Counted from the first letter of the stretch, positions 35,660 through 45,663 are shown. The stretch is 64,000 nt of DNA from Blastococcus sp. TML/M2B (GCF_016612865.1 NZ_JAENZZ010000002.1:1978556-2042555); one strand, 5' to 3'. The notes: generated by a model not told the origin, from the sequence alone. Program-made: numbers and translations.

Positions 35660-37550
35660 GTGCCGACCGCCTCTCCCGAGACCACCCCCGCCGAAGACCT
35701 CCCCGGCGATCCCGACGACACCGCAGGCGCAGGCAACCCAGCGGGTGCAGACAACCCGGTAGGCGCAGACAACCCGGCAGGTGCCACGGCATCCGTGCGC
35801 ACCCGGCGGATCCGGCAGTTCGCCCGCGACGTGCTGGGCTACGACTCCTTCCGCCCCGGCCAGGAAGAGGCGATGCAGGCGGTCGTCGGCGGGCGGGACA
35901 CCCTCGCCGTCCTGCCCTCGGGTGCCGGCAAGACCGCCGTCTACCAGGTGGACGGGGCAGCTCCTCGACGGACCGGTCGTCGTCGTCTCGCCGCTCATCG
36001 CCCTGCAGCGCGACCAGGTCGAGCGGCTCACCGAGCTCCAGGAGCAGGCCGGGCGCCCCGCGCAGCTCAACTCCACGATGTCCGTCGGCGACCAGCGCGC
36101 GGCCCTCGCGGACCTCGGTGACGGAACGGTCCGCTTCCTCTTCCTCGCCCCCGAGCAGCTCGCCAAGCCCGACGTCGTCGAGGCGCTCGCCGCGGCCAAG
36201 CCCGCGCTCTTCGTCGTCGACGAGGCGCACTGCGTCTCCGCCTGGGGCCACGACTTCCGCCCCGACTACCTGCGCCTCGGCACCGCCGTCGAGCAGCTCG
36301 GCTCCCCCACCGTCCTGGCGCTCACCGCCACCGCCGCCCCGCCGGTCCGCGCGGAGATCGTCGAGCGGCTCGGCATGACCGACCCCGCCGTCGTCGTCGC
36401 GGGCTTCGACCGCCCCGAGATCCGGCTCGAGGTCGACCACCACGCCGACGCGCACGGCAAGGAGCAGGGCGTCCTGGACCGCGTGCTCGCCGAGATCGGC
36501 GAGGGCCGTGGCCCCGGCATCGTCTACAGCGCCACCCGCAAGGGCACCGAGACCATCGCCGACGCGCTGCGCGACCGCGGCCTGCGCGCCCGGCACTACC
36601 ACGCGGGCCTGAACAAGGGCGACCGCGAGGAGACCCAGCGCGCCTGGATGGACGACGAGCTGGACGTCGTCGTCGCCACCACCGCCTTCGGCATGGGCAT
36701 CGACAAGCCCGGCACCCGCTTCGTCATCCACTCCGAGCCGGCCGACTCGGTCGACAGCTACTACCAGGAGATCGGTCGCGCCGGCCGCGACGGCGACCCC
36801 GCCCTGGCCGTGCTCGTCTACCGCCAGGAGGACCTCGGCCTGCGCCGCTTCTTCGCCGCCGGCACCCCCGCCGAGGAAGAGCTCCAGCAGGTCGCCGGCC
36901 TGGTCTCCGCCGCCCCCGCCGCGGGCCTGCAGGACGGCGTCGACGTCAAGACCCTCCGCGAGGAGACCGGCCGTGCCGCCAGCCCGCTGGTCCGCGACCT
37001 CAACCTGCTCGAAGCCGTCGAGGCCGTCGTCATCGACGAGGAGGGCGCGGCCCACCCCGCGCCGGACGCCCCCAGCCCCGGGGAGGCCGCCGCGGCCGCC
37101 CGCGAGCTCGCCGAGCACCACGAGAAGGTCGACCAGAGCCGCGTCGAGATGATGCGCGGCTACGCCGAGACCACCGAGTGCCGGCGCCAGTTCCTGCTCG
37201 GCTACTTCGGCGAGCAGCTCGACGAGCCCTGCGGCAACTGCGACAACTGCTCCTCCGGCGTCGCGCAGGAGCACCCCGGTCCCGACGACCACGACACCCC
37301 GTTCCCCGTCGAGACCCCGGTCGAGCACACCGAGTGGGGCAACGGCGTGGTCATGCGCGTCGAGGACGACCGGATCACCGTGCTGTTCGACGACGTCGGC
37401 TACAAGACCCTCGGCCTCGCCGCCGTCGTCGACAACGAGCTGCTCCGCGTCCTGGCCCCTGAGGCGAACCGGGCGGTACCGCTTCGACCTGCGGGTCAGG
37501 GCGTCCGACGCCATCATCAGCGCAGGCGGCGGAGAGGAGCCCCAGCGTGA
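35660..37550 (+). CDS. recQ: RecQ family ATP-dependent DNA helicase (frame switch)
   Basis: About 630 residues from GTG at 35660, preceded by GGAGGGGGAG; an upstream TTG at 35627 is in frame. Walker A is [15 protein letters not shown], then one extra G near 35950 shifts to [24 protein letters not shown] box [41 protein letters not shown] and [31 protein letters not shown] follow. The RQC zinc site is [12 protein letters not shown]...CGNCDNC. No HRDC domain is seen; a small C-terminal domain [26 protein letters not shown] replaces it. It unwinds recombination and repair intermediates. Confidence 0.9.
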
Positions 37551-39211
37551 AGGTCCTCGGCATCAACGCGATCTACCACGACCCCGCGGCGGCGCTCGTC
37601 GTCGACGGGGAGGTCGTGGCCGCCGCGGAGGAGGAGCGGTTCAGCCGGCGCAAGCACGGCAAGCGCCCCCTGCCGTGGAGCGCGTGGGAGCTGCCCGAGT
37701 TGTCGGCCGCCTGGTGCTTGAAGGAGGCCGGCATCCGGCCGGAGGAGCTCGACGCGGTCGCCTACTCCTTCGACCCCGGCCTGATGACGACGCCGGAGGA
37801 CACCGGCCTGTTCGACGACGGCGACACCATGCGCAAGCGGTACGCCGAGATGGCGCCGGACTTCCTGGCGCACGCGCTGCCCGGGCTGGACCCCGCGAAG
37901 GTCCGCTACGTCAAGCACCACGTCGCGCACGCGGCGTCGGCCGGGCTCGCCGCTCCGGGCCGGGCGGGCAGCCGGGACAACGCCGTCCTCGTCCTCGACG
38001 GCCGCGGCGAGGCGCACAGCCACCTCGCCGGGCGCTACGTGGACGGGCAGCTGGAGGTCCTCGCCGGGCAGGCGCTCCCCCACTCCCTGGGCCTGATGTA
38101 CGAGGAGCTCACCGACCACCTGGGCTTCCTGCGCAGCTCCGACGAGTTCAAGGTCATGGCGATGGCCTCCTACGGCAAGCCCCGCTTCCTCGGCGACCTC
38201 GCGGAGCTCATCCGCGCCACCGACGACGGCGGCTTCCGCACGGAGAAGATCGACTTCTCGGAGTTCGCGCCGCGCCTGGCCGCGGGCGACCGGTGGACCG
38301 AGGCACACGCCGACCTCGCCGCCAGCGTGCAGACCCGCCTCGAGGAGGTGCTGGTCGACCTGGCCCGCTGGGTGCACGAGCAGACCGGCGAGAAGACCCT
38401 GACCCTCGCCGGCGGCACCGCGCTCAACTGCGTGGCCAACACCCGCATCCTCGCCGAGAGCCCGTTCGAGCAGGTCTGGGTGCAGCCGGCCGCCGGCGAC
38501 GCCGGCACCGCCCTGGGCGCCGCGCTGCACGTGGCCCGCGAGCTCGGCGAGGACACCCGGCCGATGCCGGGCGCGGCGCTGGGCCGGGGCTGGAGCGACG
38601 AGCAGATCGAGCAGGTGCTGCGGACGGCGGCGATCGACTACGAGCGGCCGGACGACGTCGCCGAGGCCGTCGCGGAGGTGCTCGCGGACAACGGCATCGT
38701 CGCCTGGTTCCAGGGCCGCAGCGAGTACGGCCCCCGCGCACTGGGGCACCGCTCGCTGCTCGCGCACCCCGGGCACGAGGCCAACCTCGAGCGGATGAAC
38801 GACGTGAAGGGCCGCGAGCAGTTCCGCCCGGTCGCCCCCATGGTGCTGCTGGAGCGGGCGCCGGAGATCTTCAGCCGCGGCCCGATCCCCTCGCCGTACA
38901 TGCTCTTCGTGCACGACGTCGCCGAGGAGTGGCGCGAGCGCATCCCCACGGTCACCCACGTCGACGGGACGGCGCGGATCCAGACCATCGACCCGGAGCG
39001 GCAGCCGCTCGTGCACCGGATGATCTCCGCCTTCGAGCGGCGCACCGGCATCCCCGTCGTCGTCAACACCAGCCTGAACACCGCCGGGCGGCCGATGGTC
39101 GACGACCCGCGGGACGCCCTGGAGTGCTTCGGCTCCGCGCCGGTGGACCTGCTGGCGATCGGCCCGTTCGTCGTCCGCCGGCCGAAGCCGACATCTCGCA
39201 CCGGCGGCTGA
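37547..39211 (+). CDS. Carbamoyltransferase (NodU/TobZ/CmcH family)
   Basis: 554 residues from GTG at 37547, overlapping the RecQ stop as GTGA and preceded by AGAGGAG. The N-terminal Kae1-like domain has [31 protein letters not shown] (metal histidines) and [10 protein letters not shown]. The YrdC-related C-terminal domain has [34 protein letters not shown] and [21 protein letters not shown]. The family forms carbamoyl-adenylate from carbamoyl phosphate and ATP and transfers carbamoyl to a hydroxyl of an antibiotic, sugar or nodulation factor. No biosynthetic cluster is adjacent, so the acceptor is unknown. Confidence 0.92.
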   Translation: MKVLGINAIYHDPAAALVVDGEVVAAAEEERFSRRKHGKRPLPWSAWELPELSAAWCLKEAGIRPEELDAVAYSFDPGLMTTPEDTGLFDDGDTMRKRYAEMAPDFLAHALPGLDPAKVRYVKHHVAHAASAGLAAPGRAGSRDNAVLVLDGRGEAHSHLAGRYVDGQLEVLAGQALPHSLGLMYEELTDHLGFLRSSDEFKVMAMASYGKPRFLGDLAELIRATDDGGFRTEKIDFSEFAPRLAAGDRWTEAHADLAASVQTRLEEVLVDLARWVHEQTGEKTLTLAGGTALNCVANTRILAESPFEQVWVQPAAGDAGTALGAALHVARELGEDTRPMPGAALGRGWSDEQIEQVLRTAAIDYERPDDVAEAVAEVLADNGIVAWFQGRSEYGPRALGHRSLLAHPGHEANLERMNDVKGREQFRPVAPMVLLERAPEIFSRGPIPSPYMLFVHDVAEEWRERIPTVTHVDGTARIQTIDPERQPLVHRMISAFERRTGIPVVVNTSLNTAGRPMVDDPRDALECFGSAPVDLLAIGPFVVRRPKPTSRTGG

Positions 39212-39265
39212 GGGGCCCGGCGACCCGGGAACCGGTCACGATCGGGTGACGCGTACCGGCGATCG

Positions 39266-39290
39266 GCGTTCCCGCGTCGGGTTGGGGTAC
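39266..39290 (+). promoter_or_regulatory. Candidate SigB-type stress promoter of the DUF4383 gene
   Basis: GCGT-N15-GGGTAC matches the Streptomyces SigB pattern GNNT-N14-16-GGGTAC/T. It ends 53 bases before the DUF4383 start. The motif is short, so chance occurrence is possible. Confidence 0.4.
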
Positions 39291-39343
39291 CGGGAGGTTC
39301 CGTCGCGATCGCGGCGGGACACCGACTGCCCCTGGAGATCAGC

Positions 39344-39805
39344 ATGTCCGCTTCGCACACCCCCCGGGCCGACCGGGGCCTGACGTGGCCGCAGATCCTG
39401 GGCCTGGCCTTCGGCGCCGTCTACCTGCTCATCGGCGTCATCGGCTTCTTCATCACCGGGTTCGACAACTTCTTCGGCAACGAGAACGGTGCCGACGTCC
39501 ACCACATGGACGAGAACCTGCTCGGGTTCATGATCAACCCGATGCACAACGTGGTGCACATCCTCATCGGCGCCGTGGGTCTGGCGCTGTCCCGCACGCT
39601 CGCCGGCGCACGCACCTACGGCTGGCTGCTGGCCATCGGGTACGGGGCGGCCTTCATCTACGGCCTGTTCGCCGTCGGCGAGGACTGGGACTTCCTCAAC
39701 CTCAACGCCGCCGACAACGTGCTGCACCTCCTGACCGCGCTGGTCGGTCTGGTCATCGCACTGGGCCCGGTCCGGACCGCCGTCGACAACCGGCGCACGG
39801 TCTGA
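39344..39805 (+). CDS. DUF4383 membrane protein
   Basis: 153 residues with four hydrophobic helices (ILGLAFGAVYLLIGVIGFFITG, NVVHILIGAVGLALS, YGWLLAIGYGAAFIYGLFAVG, NVLHLLTALVGLVIALGPV). Conserved histidine-containing segments MINPMHNVVHILIG and LNLNAADNVLHLLTA mark the DUF4383 family, common in desiccation-tolerant actinobacteria and cyanobacteria. Function is unknown. Confidence 0.88.
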   Translation: MSASHTPRADRGLTWPQILGLAFGAVYLLIGVIGFFITGFDNFFGNENGADVHHMDENLLGFMINPMHNVVHILIGAVGLALSRTLAGARTYGWLLAIGYGAAFIYGLFAVGEDWDFLNLNAADNVLHLLTALVGLVIALGPVRTAVDNRRTV

Positions 39806-39817
39806 CCTGATCCGCTC

Positions 39818-39850
39818 CGGAGCCGGATCCCCGCCGGGGGTCCGGCTCCG
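39818..39850 (+). terminator. Hairpin terminator after the DUF4383 gene
   Basis: CGGAGCCGGA at 39818-39827 pairs perfectly with TCCGGCTCCG at 39841-39850, and the intervening bases can extend the stem (CCCC/GGGG). It starts 12 bases after the DUF4383 stop. Confidence 0.7.
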
Positions 39851-39863
39851 CTGCGTTCCGGCT

Positions 39864-39879
39864 GGTGTCGCACGACACC
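39864..39879. promoter_or_regulatory. Palindrome upstream of the ABC exporter/TetR operon
   Basis: GGTGTCG-CA-CGACACC is a perfect 16-base palindrome 92 bases before the permease start. TAAAGT at 39913 could be a -10 box. A further imperfect direct repeat (CGTCGG(T/C)AAA...CCGATGCG) occurs at 39908-39928 and 39930-39955. These are suitable binding sites for the TetR regulator encoded at the end of the operon. Confidence 0.45.
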
Positions 39880-39970
39880 CCGCCCCAAGGGTCTTTCCCG
39901 ACACGACGTCGGTAAAGTTCCCGATGCGCCGTCGGCAAATCGCCTCCCCGATGCGGCGCAGGGGGTTCCC

Positions 39971-41117
39971 ATGTTCCTCGGCGCCCGCGAACTGCTGTTC
40001 GCCCGCGGCCGTTTCAGCCTCATGGGCGCCGTCGTGGCGCTCATCGCCCTGCTGGTCGTCCTGCTCTCCGGCCTCTCCACGGGGCTGGTCAACGACGGCG
40101 TCTCGGGCCTGCAGCGGTTGCCGGTCACGGCCTTCGCCTTCGCGGCGGACAGCAAGACCGACTCCGCCTTCTCTCGCAGCGTCGTCACCCTCGACCAGGT
40201 CGACGTCTGGGCGGAGCAGCCCGGGGTCGCCGAGGCGGCGCCGTTCGGCAACGCCCTGGTCAACGGCAGCGCGGTCGCACCGGACGGCGTGGGAACCCCC
40301 GTCGACCTCGCTCTCTTCGGCGTGGAGACGGACTCCTTCCTCGCCCCCACCCCCGCCGACGGCGCCGACCTGGGCGACGACCCGACCGGCATCGTGATCA
40401 GCGGCACGCTCGTCGACGACGGCGTGACCATCGGCGACACGATCGTGCTCGTACCGCCTCGGCACCGAGCTCACCGTCGTCGGCGCCCTCGGGGAGCAGC
40501 ACACCTACGGCCACGTCGACGTCGCGTACGTCCCGCTGCGCACCTGGCAGGAGGTGCAGGCCGGCGCGCGTCCCGGCGAGGAGCCCCGCGAGGGCGCCTA
40601 CACCGAGGCGACCGCGGTGGCGCTGGCCGCCGAGGACGGCACCGACCTGGACGTGGCGGCCGGCGACGAGGCCGCCGACACCCGGACCCTGACGCTCGAG
40701 GAGTCGTTCGGCGGCTCCCCCGGCTACACGGCCGAGACCTCGACGCTCAGCCTGATCGAGGGGTTCCTGTTCGTCATCTCCGCGCTGGTCATCGGCGCGT
40801 TCTTCACCGTCTGGACCATCAACCGCCGGCACGAGCTCGCGGTGATCCGGGCGATGGGCGCCACGTCGGGCTACCTCGTCCGCGACACCGTGGCGCAGGC
40901 CGCCGTCGTGCTGGTCGTGTCCACGGGTGTCGGGGTGCTCGTCGGCCTCGGCGTCGGCGCCCTGCTCTCCGGCAGCGCCATGCCCTTCGCCCTGGAGGCC
41001 GGCCCGATCACCGGTGCCGCGCTCGCCCTCGTCGTCCTCGGCCTCCTCGGCGCGGCCGCGGCCGCGACCCGCATCTCCCGCATCGACCCGCTCACCGCCC
41101 TCGGAGGACAGCGATGA
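39971..41117 (+). CDS. FtsX-like ABC transporter permease (frame switch)
   Basis: About 382 residues. One N-terminal helix (LMGAVVALIALLVVLLSGLSTGLV) is followed by an extracytoplasmic domain of about 200 residues and then three helices: LIEGFLFVISALVIGAFFTVW, AVVLVVSTGVGVLVGLGVGAL and ALALVVLGLLGAAAAATRI. INRRHELAVIRAMGATSGYLVRD is the signature FtsX/MacB cytoplasmic loop. A frame switch near 40450 lies in the extracytoplasmic domain. Its stop overlaps the ATPase start as ATGA. It belongs to the MacB/LolCDE type, extruding lipids, peptides or drugs. Confidence 0.88.
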
Positions 41118-41831
41118 CCGTCGGCCAGACCACCGCCGGCCGGACCACCACCGGATTGACCCTCGCCGGCGTGACCCTGCGCCTCGGCGACGGTGACGCG
41201 GAGGTGACCGCGCTGGACGACGTCTCGTTCTCCGCGGCGCCCGGCGAGCTCGTCGCGGTGGTCGGCCCCTCCGGGTCGGGCAAGTCCAGCCTGCTCGCCG
41301 TCGCCGGCGGGCTGATCAGCCCGGACAGCGGCGAGGTGCGCATCGACGGCACCGACCTGACGACCGCCTCCCGGCGGGACCTCGCGCGCTACCGCCGGGA
41401 GCAGGTGGGCTTCGTCTTCCAGTCCGGCAACCTGATCCCGGCGCTGACGGCCGATCGACCAGCTGCGCTTCGCGCTGAAGGTGGCCGGGCGCCCGGCGGT
41501 CGCGGGGCGCACCCCCGAGCAGCTGCTGGACCGGGTCGGCATGGGCGCCCGGGCCCGGCACCGGCCGCACCAGCTCTCCGGCGGCGAGCGGCAGCGCGTG
41601 GGCATCGCCCGGGCGCTGGTGAGCCGGCCGTCGGTGCTGCTGGTCGACGAGCCGACGGCGGCCCTCGACCGTGCCCGCAGCCGCGAGATCGTCGCGCTGC
41701 TCGCCGAGGAGACGCACGAGCACGGTGTCGCCACGGTCATGGTCACCCACGACCACGACGTCCTGGGTGCCTGCGACCGCGTGCTCGAGATGGTGGATGG
41801 GAAGCTGTCGGAGGTATCCGCCGTCAGCTGA
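41114..41831 (+). CDS. LolD/MacB-type ABC transporter ATP-binding protein (frame switch)
   Basis: About 239 residues. Walker A VVGPSGSGKSSLLAVAGGLISPDSG; Q-loop VGFVFQSGNLIPALTA; one extra base near 41455; then DQLRFALKVAGR, signature HQLSGGERQRVGIARALV, Walker B VLLVDEPTAALD and MVTHDHDVLGACDRV. The sequence QLSGGERQRV with the extended linker is typical of the FtsE/LolD/MacB branch. It pairs with the permease upstream. Confidence 0.9.
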
Positions 41832-41839
41832 GGAGGCAC

Positions 41840-42437
41840 GTGCCCCGCATCCGGGCGGCCACCGTCGCCGAGCACCGGGCCGCGCAGCTGCGCGCCCTGC
41901 TCGACGCCGGCCGGGCGGTCATCACCGAGACCGGGCGGCCCCCGACGCTCAGCGGGGGTCGCCGCCGGGGCCGGGCTGGCGCGGTCCAGCGTCTACGAGT
42001 ACTTCACGTCGGCCGACGACCTGCTCGGCGCGCTGGTCGAGGACATCACCCCGCGCTGGCTGGCCCGGCTGCGGTCCGAGATGGACGCCGCGGCCTCGCC
42101 CGCCGCCGCGGTCCTCGCCTACGCCCGCGCCAGCCTCGCCCAGGTCGCCGAGGGCGAGCACACCGTCATCGCGGCGCTGGCGTCGATCGCGCCGGGGCAC
42201 GTCACCGGCGAGCGGGCGCGCGCCATGCACGAGGAGCTGCTCGATCCCCTGGTCGAGGCGCTGACCGCCCTCGGCGTGCCCGACGTGCACCTGGTGGCCG
42301 AGCAGGTGGACGCCATGGTGCGCACCGCGTCCCGGCAGATCGAGGACGGCGCCGGGCTGGAGCGGGTGTGGGCGACGACCTCCGCGCTGCTGGAGCCGTT
42401 CGTCGCCTCGAGCGCCCGGGCGCCCGCGAGCGGCTAG
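41840..42437 (+). CDS. TetR family regulator (frame switch)
   Basis: About 199 residues from GTG at 41840, with AGGAGG at 41831-41836 overlapping the ATPase stop. The helix-turn-helix reads HRAAQLRALLDAGRAVITE, then after one extra base near 41960 VAAGAGLARSSVYEYFTSADDLL, the TetR recognition helix. The ligand domain follows. As last gene of the exporter operon it probably represses the operon and is relieved by the exported compound. Confidence 0.85.
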
Positions 42438-42634
42438 CGCGCCCGGCCGCCTCCGGCCCGCCGGTACATCACCGCGCCGGCGGCCCCCACCAGCACGGCG
42501 ACGACGAGCTGCGCGATCCCCCATCCGGCGCGGTCGCTGCCGAACCAGGTGACCGACGAGACCAGCAGGACGACGGCGACGCCGACGACGAACAAGGCGA
42601 TCTGGCGGGCGCGGTCAGGGGTGCCGGCGGTCAT
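42434..42634 (-). CDS. Small two-helix membrane protein
   Basis: 66 residues with two hydrophobic segments, ALFVVGVAVVLLVSSVTWFG and GIAQLVVAVLVGAAGAVMYR, basic ends and no recognised family. It overlaps the convergent TetR gene by 4 bases. Confidence 0.65.
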   Translation of the reverse strand: MTAGTPDRARQIALFVVGVAVVLLVSSVTWFGSDRAGWGIAQLVVAVLVGAAGAVMYRRAGGGRAR

Positions 42635-42665
42635 GCCCCCGGTCTACCAGAGGCCCCGGACGGCG

Positions 42666-42717
42666 CGCGCAGGTCGGTCGGCCCGCGCAGATCGGTCGGC
42701 CCGCGCAGATCGGTCAG
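42666..42717. repeat. 18-base tandem repeat, nearly three copies
   Basis: The unit CGCGCAG(G/A)TCGGTCGGCC runs from 42666 to 42701 in two copies, with a truncated third copy to 42717 ending in the stop codon of the minus-strand GNAT gene. It fills the gap between that gene and the small membrane protein. Confidence 0.75.
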
Positions 42718-43232
42718 AGGGCCCGGGCGAGCAGGATCTCGTCGCGGTCGTCACCGGGCGCCACGCGGACCGCGCCGGGCACCCGGCCCACCTCGGCGTA
42801 GCCGAGCCCCTTGTAGAACGCCTCGACGCCGGTGCCGCCGCGGGCGCCGAGGGTGACGAACTCCCACCCGCGGTCGGCGGCGATGCGGTGCACGCCCTCC
42901 ATGAGCGCCCGGCCCAGGCCGCGGCCCTGCAACGACGGGTGCACCTGCACCCGCAGGACGGTGCCCCAGTGCCGGCGCAGCGGCGACGACGAGCCGACCA
43001 GCGCCGCGAAGCCCGCCGTCCCCCCGCCGGCGGTGAGGACGCACAGCACGTCCCGCCCCGACCCGACGCCCTCGAGCAGCCGGTCGAGCACCGGCGCGAC
43101 GTCGGCCGGGGTCACCGGGGCGACGAACCCGACCGCGCCCCCGGCGTTGGTGACGTCGACCCAGCAGGCGAGGAGCTCGGCCCGCAGGGCGTCGTCCACG
43201 GTGGTCACGGCACGGACGTCGGCGGCGGGCAC
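42714..43232 (-). CDS. GNAT family N-acetyltransferase
   Basis: 172 residues from GTG at 43232 (VPAADVRAV), which is preceded by GGGAGG at good spacing; ATG at 43241 is too close to that site. The acetyl-CoA loop is VHPSLQGRGLGRALMEGVHRIA, preceded by VLRVQVHP, and the C-terminal motif is VEAFYKGLGYAEVGRVPG. A DDRDEILLARAL end follows. The substrate is unknown. Confidence 0.82.
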   Translation of the reverse strand: MPAADVRAVTTVDDALRAELLACWVDVTNAGGAVGFVAPVTPADVAPVLDRLLEGVGSGRDVLCVLTAGGGTAGFAALVGSSSPLRRHWGTVLRVQVHPSLQGRGLGRALMEGVHRIAADRGWEFVTLGARGGTGVEAFYKGLGYAEVGRVPGAVRVAPGDDRDEILLARAL

Positions 43233-43275
43233 GCCCCCCATCCTCCCGCGCCGCTCCGGACCCGGCGTCGGGGGC

Positions 43276-43305
43276 TTGTCAGGCAAGCAGACGCTTGCCT
43301 ATGGT
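43276..43305 (+). promoter_or_regulatory. Promoter with a palindromic operator between -35 and -10
   Basis: TTGTCA (43276-43281) and TATGGT (43300-43305) are spaced by 18 bases. The inverted repeat AGGCAAGC-AGAC-GCTTGCCT (43281-43300) fills the spacer. The arrangement fits ArsR-type autorepression, where the bound dimer blocks RNA polymerase. The predicted transcription start falls at the GTG of the next gene, implying a leaderless message. Confidence 0.6.
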
Positions 43306-43312
43306 GGCGCCC

Positions 43313-43624
43313 GTGGGCGATGTATTCCGGGCGCTCGCCGACCCCACCCGGCGCGCCATCCTCGACGAGCTCCAGGAGCGCTCCGGCCAGACGCTGTTCG
43401 AGCTGGTCAACCGGCTCGTCACGCGGCACGGCCTCTCCTCCACCCGCCAGGCGATCTCGCAGCACCTGGCCGTGCTCGAGGACGCCGGGCTGGTGCGGAC
43501 CCGGCGCGAGGGCCGCTACAAGTTCCACGACCTGGACACCGCACCGCTGCGCGCCATCACCGACCGGTGGCGCCCACCCCGTGAGCACCCCGACCCCGAG
43601 GAGGACCCGTGCGCATCACCCTGA
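43313..43624 (+). CDS. ArsR family transcriptional regulator
   Basis: 103 residues from GTG at 43313 (VGDVFRALADPTRRAILDEL); ATG at 43301 is an alternative but would overlap the -10 box. The winged helix reads LADPTRRAILDELQERSGQTLFELV, then RQAISQHLAVLEDAGLVRTRREGRYKFHDL. No metal-binding cysteines are visible, so it may sense something other than a metal. It overlaps the VOC gene by 16 bases. Confidence 0.88.
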   Translation: MGDVFRALADPTRRAILDELQERSGQTLFELVNRLVTRHGLSSTRQAISQHLAVLEDAGLVRTRREGRYKFHDLDTAPLRAITDRWRPPREHPDPEEDPCASP

Positions 43625-43998
43625 CCAGCGTGTTCGTCGACGACCAGGAGAAGGCGCTGCGGTTCTACACCGACGTCCTCGGCTTCGTGGTGAAGAACGA
43701 CGTCCCGATGGGCGTCCACCGCTGGCTCACCGTCGTCTCCCCCGAGCAGCCCGACGGCGTCGAGCTGGTCCTCGAGCCCGACGAGCACCCCGCGGCGCAG
43801 GCCTTCAAGCAGGGGCTGGTCGCCGACGGCATCCCCTACAACTCGTTCACCGTCCCCGACGTGCAGGCCGAGTTCGACCGGCTGACCGCGCTCGGCGTCC
43901 GCTTCACCCAGCCGCCCACCGAGATGGGGCCGGTCACCACCGCCGTCCTCGACGACACCTGCGGCAACCTGCTCCAGATCGCGGCGATGCAGGGCTAG
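43609..43998 (+). CDS. VOC (glyoxalase/bleomycin resistance) family protein
   Basis: 129 residues from GTG at 43609. Two beta-alpha-beta-beta-beta modules are visible: SVFVDDQEKALRFYTDVLGF...HRWLTVVSPEQPDGVELVLEP and YNSFTVPDVQAEFDRLTALGVRF...AVLDDTCGNLLQIA. Metal ligands would come from His and the two Glu/Asp positions of these strands. ArsR-VOC pairs are common in actinobacteria; the regulator probably controls this enzyme, with unknown substrate. Confidence 0.88.
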   Translation: MRITLTSVFVDDQEKALRFYTDVLGFVVKNDVPMGVHRWLTVVSPEQPDGVELVLEPDEHPAAQAFKQGLVADGIPYNSFTVPDVQAEFDRLTALGVRFTQPPTEMGPVTTAVLDDTCGNLLQIAAMQG

Positions 43999-45517
43999 CT
44001 AGCCGTTGCGGGTCGGCGGCTCTCCGGCCAGCAGCGCCAGCTCGGCCGCCTCGCGGTCGTAGGCGCAGGCGTCGCGGACGTCGCTGAGGACGACGTCGGC
44101 GTCGTCGTCGCCGGCCGTCGGCGGTGCGGACGGCGACGACGGCGGGGACGGCGCGGGCGAGGACGGGGTGGGCGCCGAGGTGGGGCCGTCGGGCGCGTCA
44201 TCCCCGGCCGCACCGCCCTGGAGCGCCAGGAAGACCGTGCCGCGGATCCTGTCGTAGTCGGGGTAGGCCGGGCTGATCACCGAGTCGTCGAAGACCACGC
44301 TGCGGATGTCGGCGTCCTTCACCCGGAACGCCAGGTCCACGAAGTCGCCCAGCGCCGAGCGCGGGATGTCGGTGAAGACGACGTCCTTCGTGGTGCGCGC
44401 CAGCTGCTGGTACTTGCGCAGCAGGGTGATCGGGTCGGCGGCGTCGATGATCGCGTCGATCGTGCAGCGCTGCCGGTCCATCCGGTCGTAGTCGGTGAGG
44501 CCGAACCGGCCGCGCGCGAACGCCAGCGCGGTGGCGCCGTCCATGAACCGGTTCGGGCCGGGCGCGATGTAGTCGTCGGGCAGCGTGCCCAGCGTGGGCT
44601 CGCCGCCGATCGGCACCCAGTAGTTGACGTCGACGGTGATCCCGCCGAGCGCGTCGACCAGCCGGCTGAAGCCGTCGAGGTTGATCAGCACGTAGTAGTC
44701 GATGTCCAGGCCGAGCGCCTCGCCGACGCCGAGCTTCAGCCAGTCCGCACCCGGGTTGTCCGTCGGGCCCAGGACGTCGGGGTGCATGGCCGGGCCGTTG
44801 CGGTAGACGGCGTTGAGCAGGCTCTCGCTCTCGCTGCCGGCGTCGAAGCCGTCGGGGTAGAGGTCTGCCAGCGGGCTGCTCTCCGGGAACGGCAGGTCCT
44901 CCAGGTTGCGCGGCAGGCTGAACAGCGTCGTCTCGCCGTCGTCGGTGTCGATGCTCGCGACGATGACGGTGTCGGTGCGGACGCCGTCGCGGCCCTCGCC
45001 GCCGTCCCCACCGAGCAGCAGGACGTTGATCCGCTCCTTGTCGCCGAACGGGTCGGAGTCGTCCTGGTCGACCGTCGCGGAGCGGCCGTCGTCGGTGAAG
45101 ACGTCGCTGATCAGGTCGCGCTGGGTCAGGGCGACCTGCCCGGCCAGCGCCGCCGGCGCCAGCACCGCGGCGGCCAGCAGCAGCACCAGCCCGCCGCCGA
45201 CGACCCGGCGCCCCCGCGAGGTGCCGCGCGGCAGCACGGCCAGGTAGCCCGTGACGACCACGGCGCTCCAGAGCAGCGCGCCGAGCGCGACGCCGCCCAC
45301 GATCCACAGCAGGGACGACGTGTCGACGGCGGCCCGCAGCGCGGAGCGCTGCCCCCCGGTCGCGACCCACACCCCGCCCGCGGCGAGCAGCAGGAACACG
45401 CCGAGGACGACGCCGCCGAGCACGCGCCGGCCGGCGGCGAGGAAGGCGGTGCCCGGGCAGGAGGGCGTTGAGCGCGGTCCAGCCGAGGGCGGCGCGGAAG
45501 CTGCCGGCCCGGTGCAC
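43999..45517 (-). CDS. LytR-CpsA-Psr (LCP) family protein (frame switch near the start)
   Basis: About 506 residues. The start MHRAGSFRAALGWTALNALLPG switches frame near 45450 into TAFLAAGRRVLGGVVLGVFLLLAAG. Three hydrophobic helices follow, then the LCP domain: INVLLLGGDGGEGRDGVRTDTVIVASIDTDDG, SLPRNLEDLPFP, YYVLINLDGFSRLVDALGGI and ALAFARGRFGLTDYDRMDRQ. A Pro/Ser-rich tail ends at 43999. LCP enzymes attach glycopolymers such as arabinogalactan or teichoic acid to peptidoglycan from a polyprenyl carrier. Confidence 0.88.
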
Positions 45518-45663
45518 CCCGCCATGGTCCCACCGATGCGGGCCCCCGGCCCGGGATCGGGGCGATCACCTGCCGGGTACCCCCGACCGGGCGACACGCC
45601 GGGAGCAGGCCCGGGCGCGTGCCCGGGCCGCGGGGTGGGCACCCCCCGGGTACGTGACCCGAT

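Noticed and set aside
33245..36199. A 984-codon minus-strand frame with Pro-Val-Gln repeats
   Set aside because: The repeats are the complement of the Gly-Leu-Asp coding repeat in the DUF222/HNH gene. It has no family motif and is antisense to that gene and the start of recQ.
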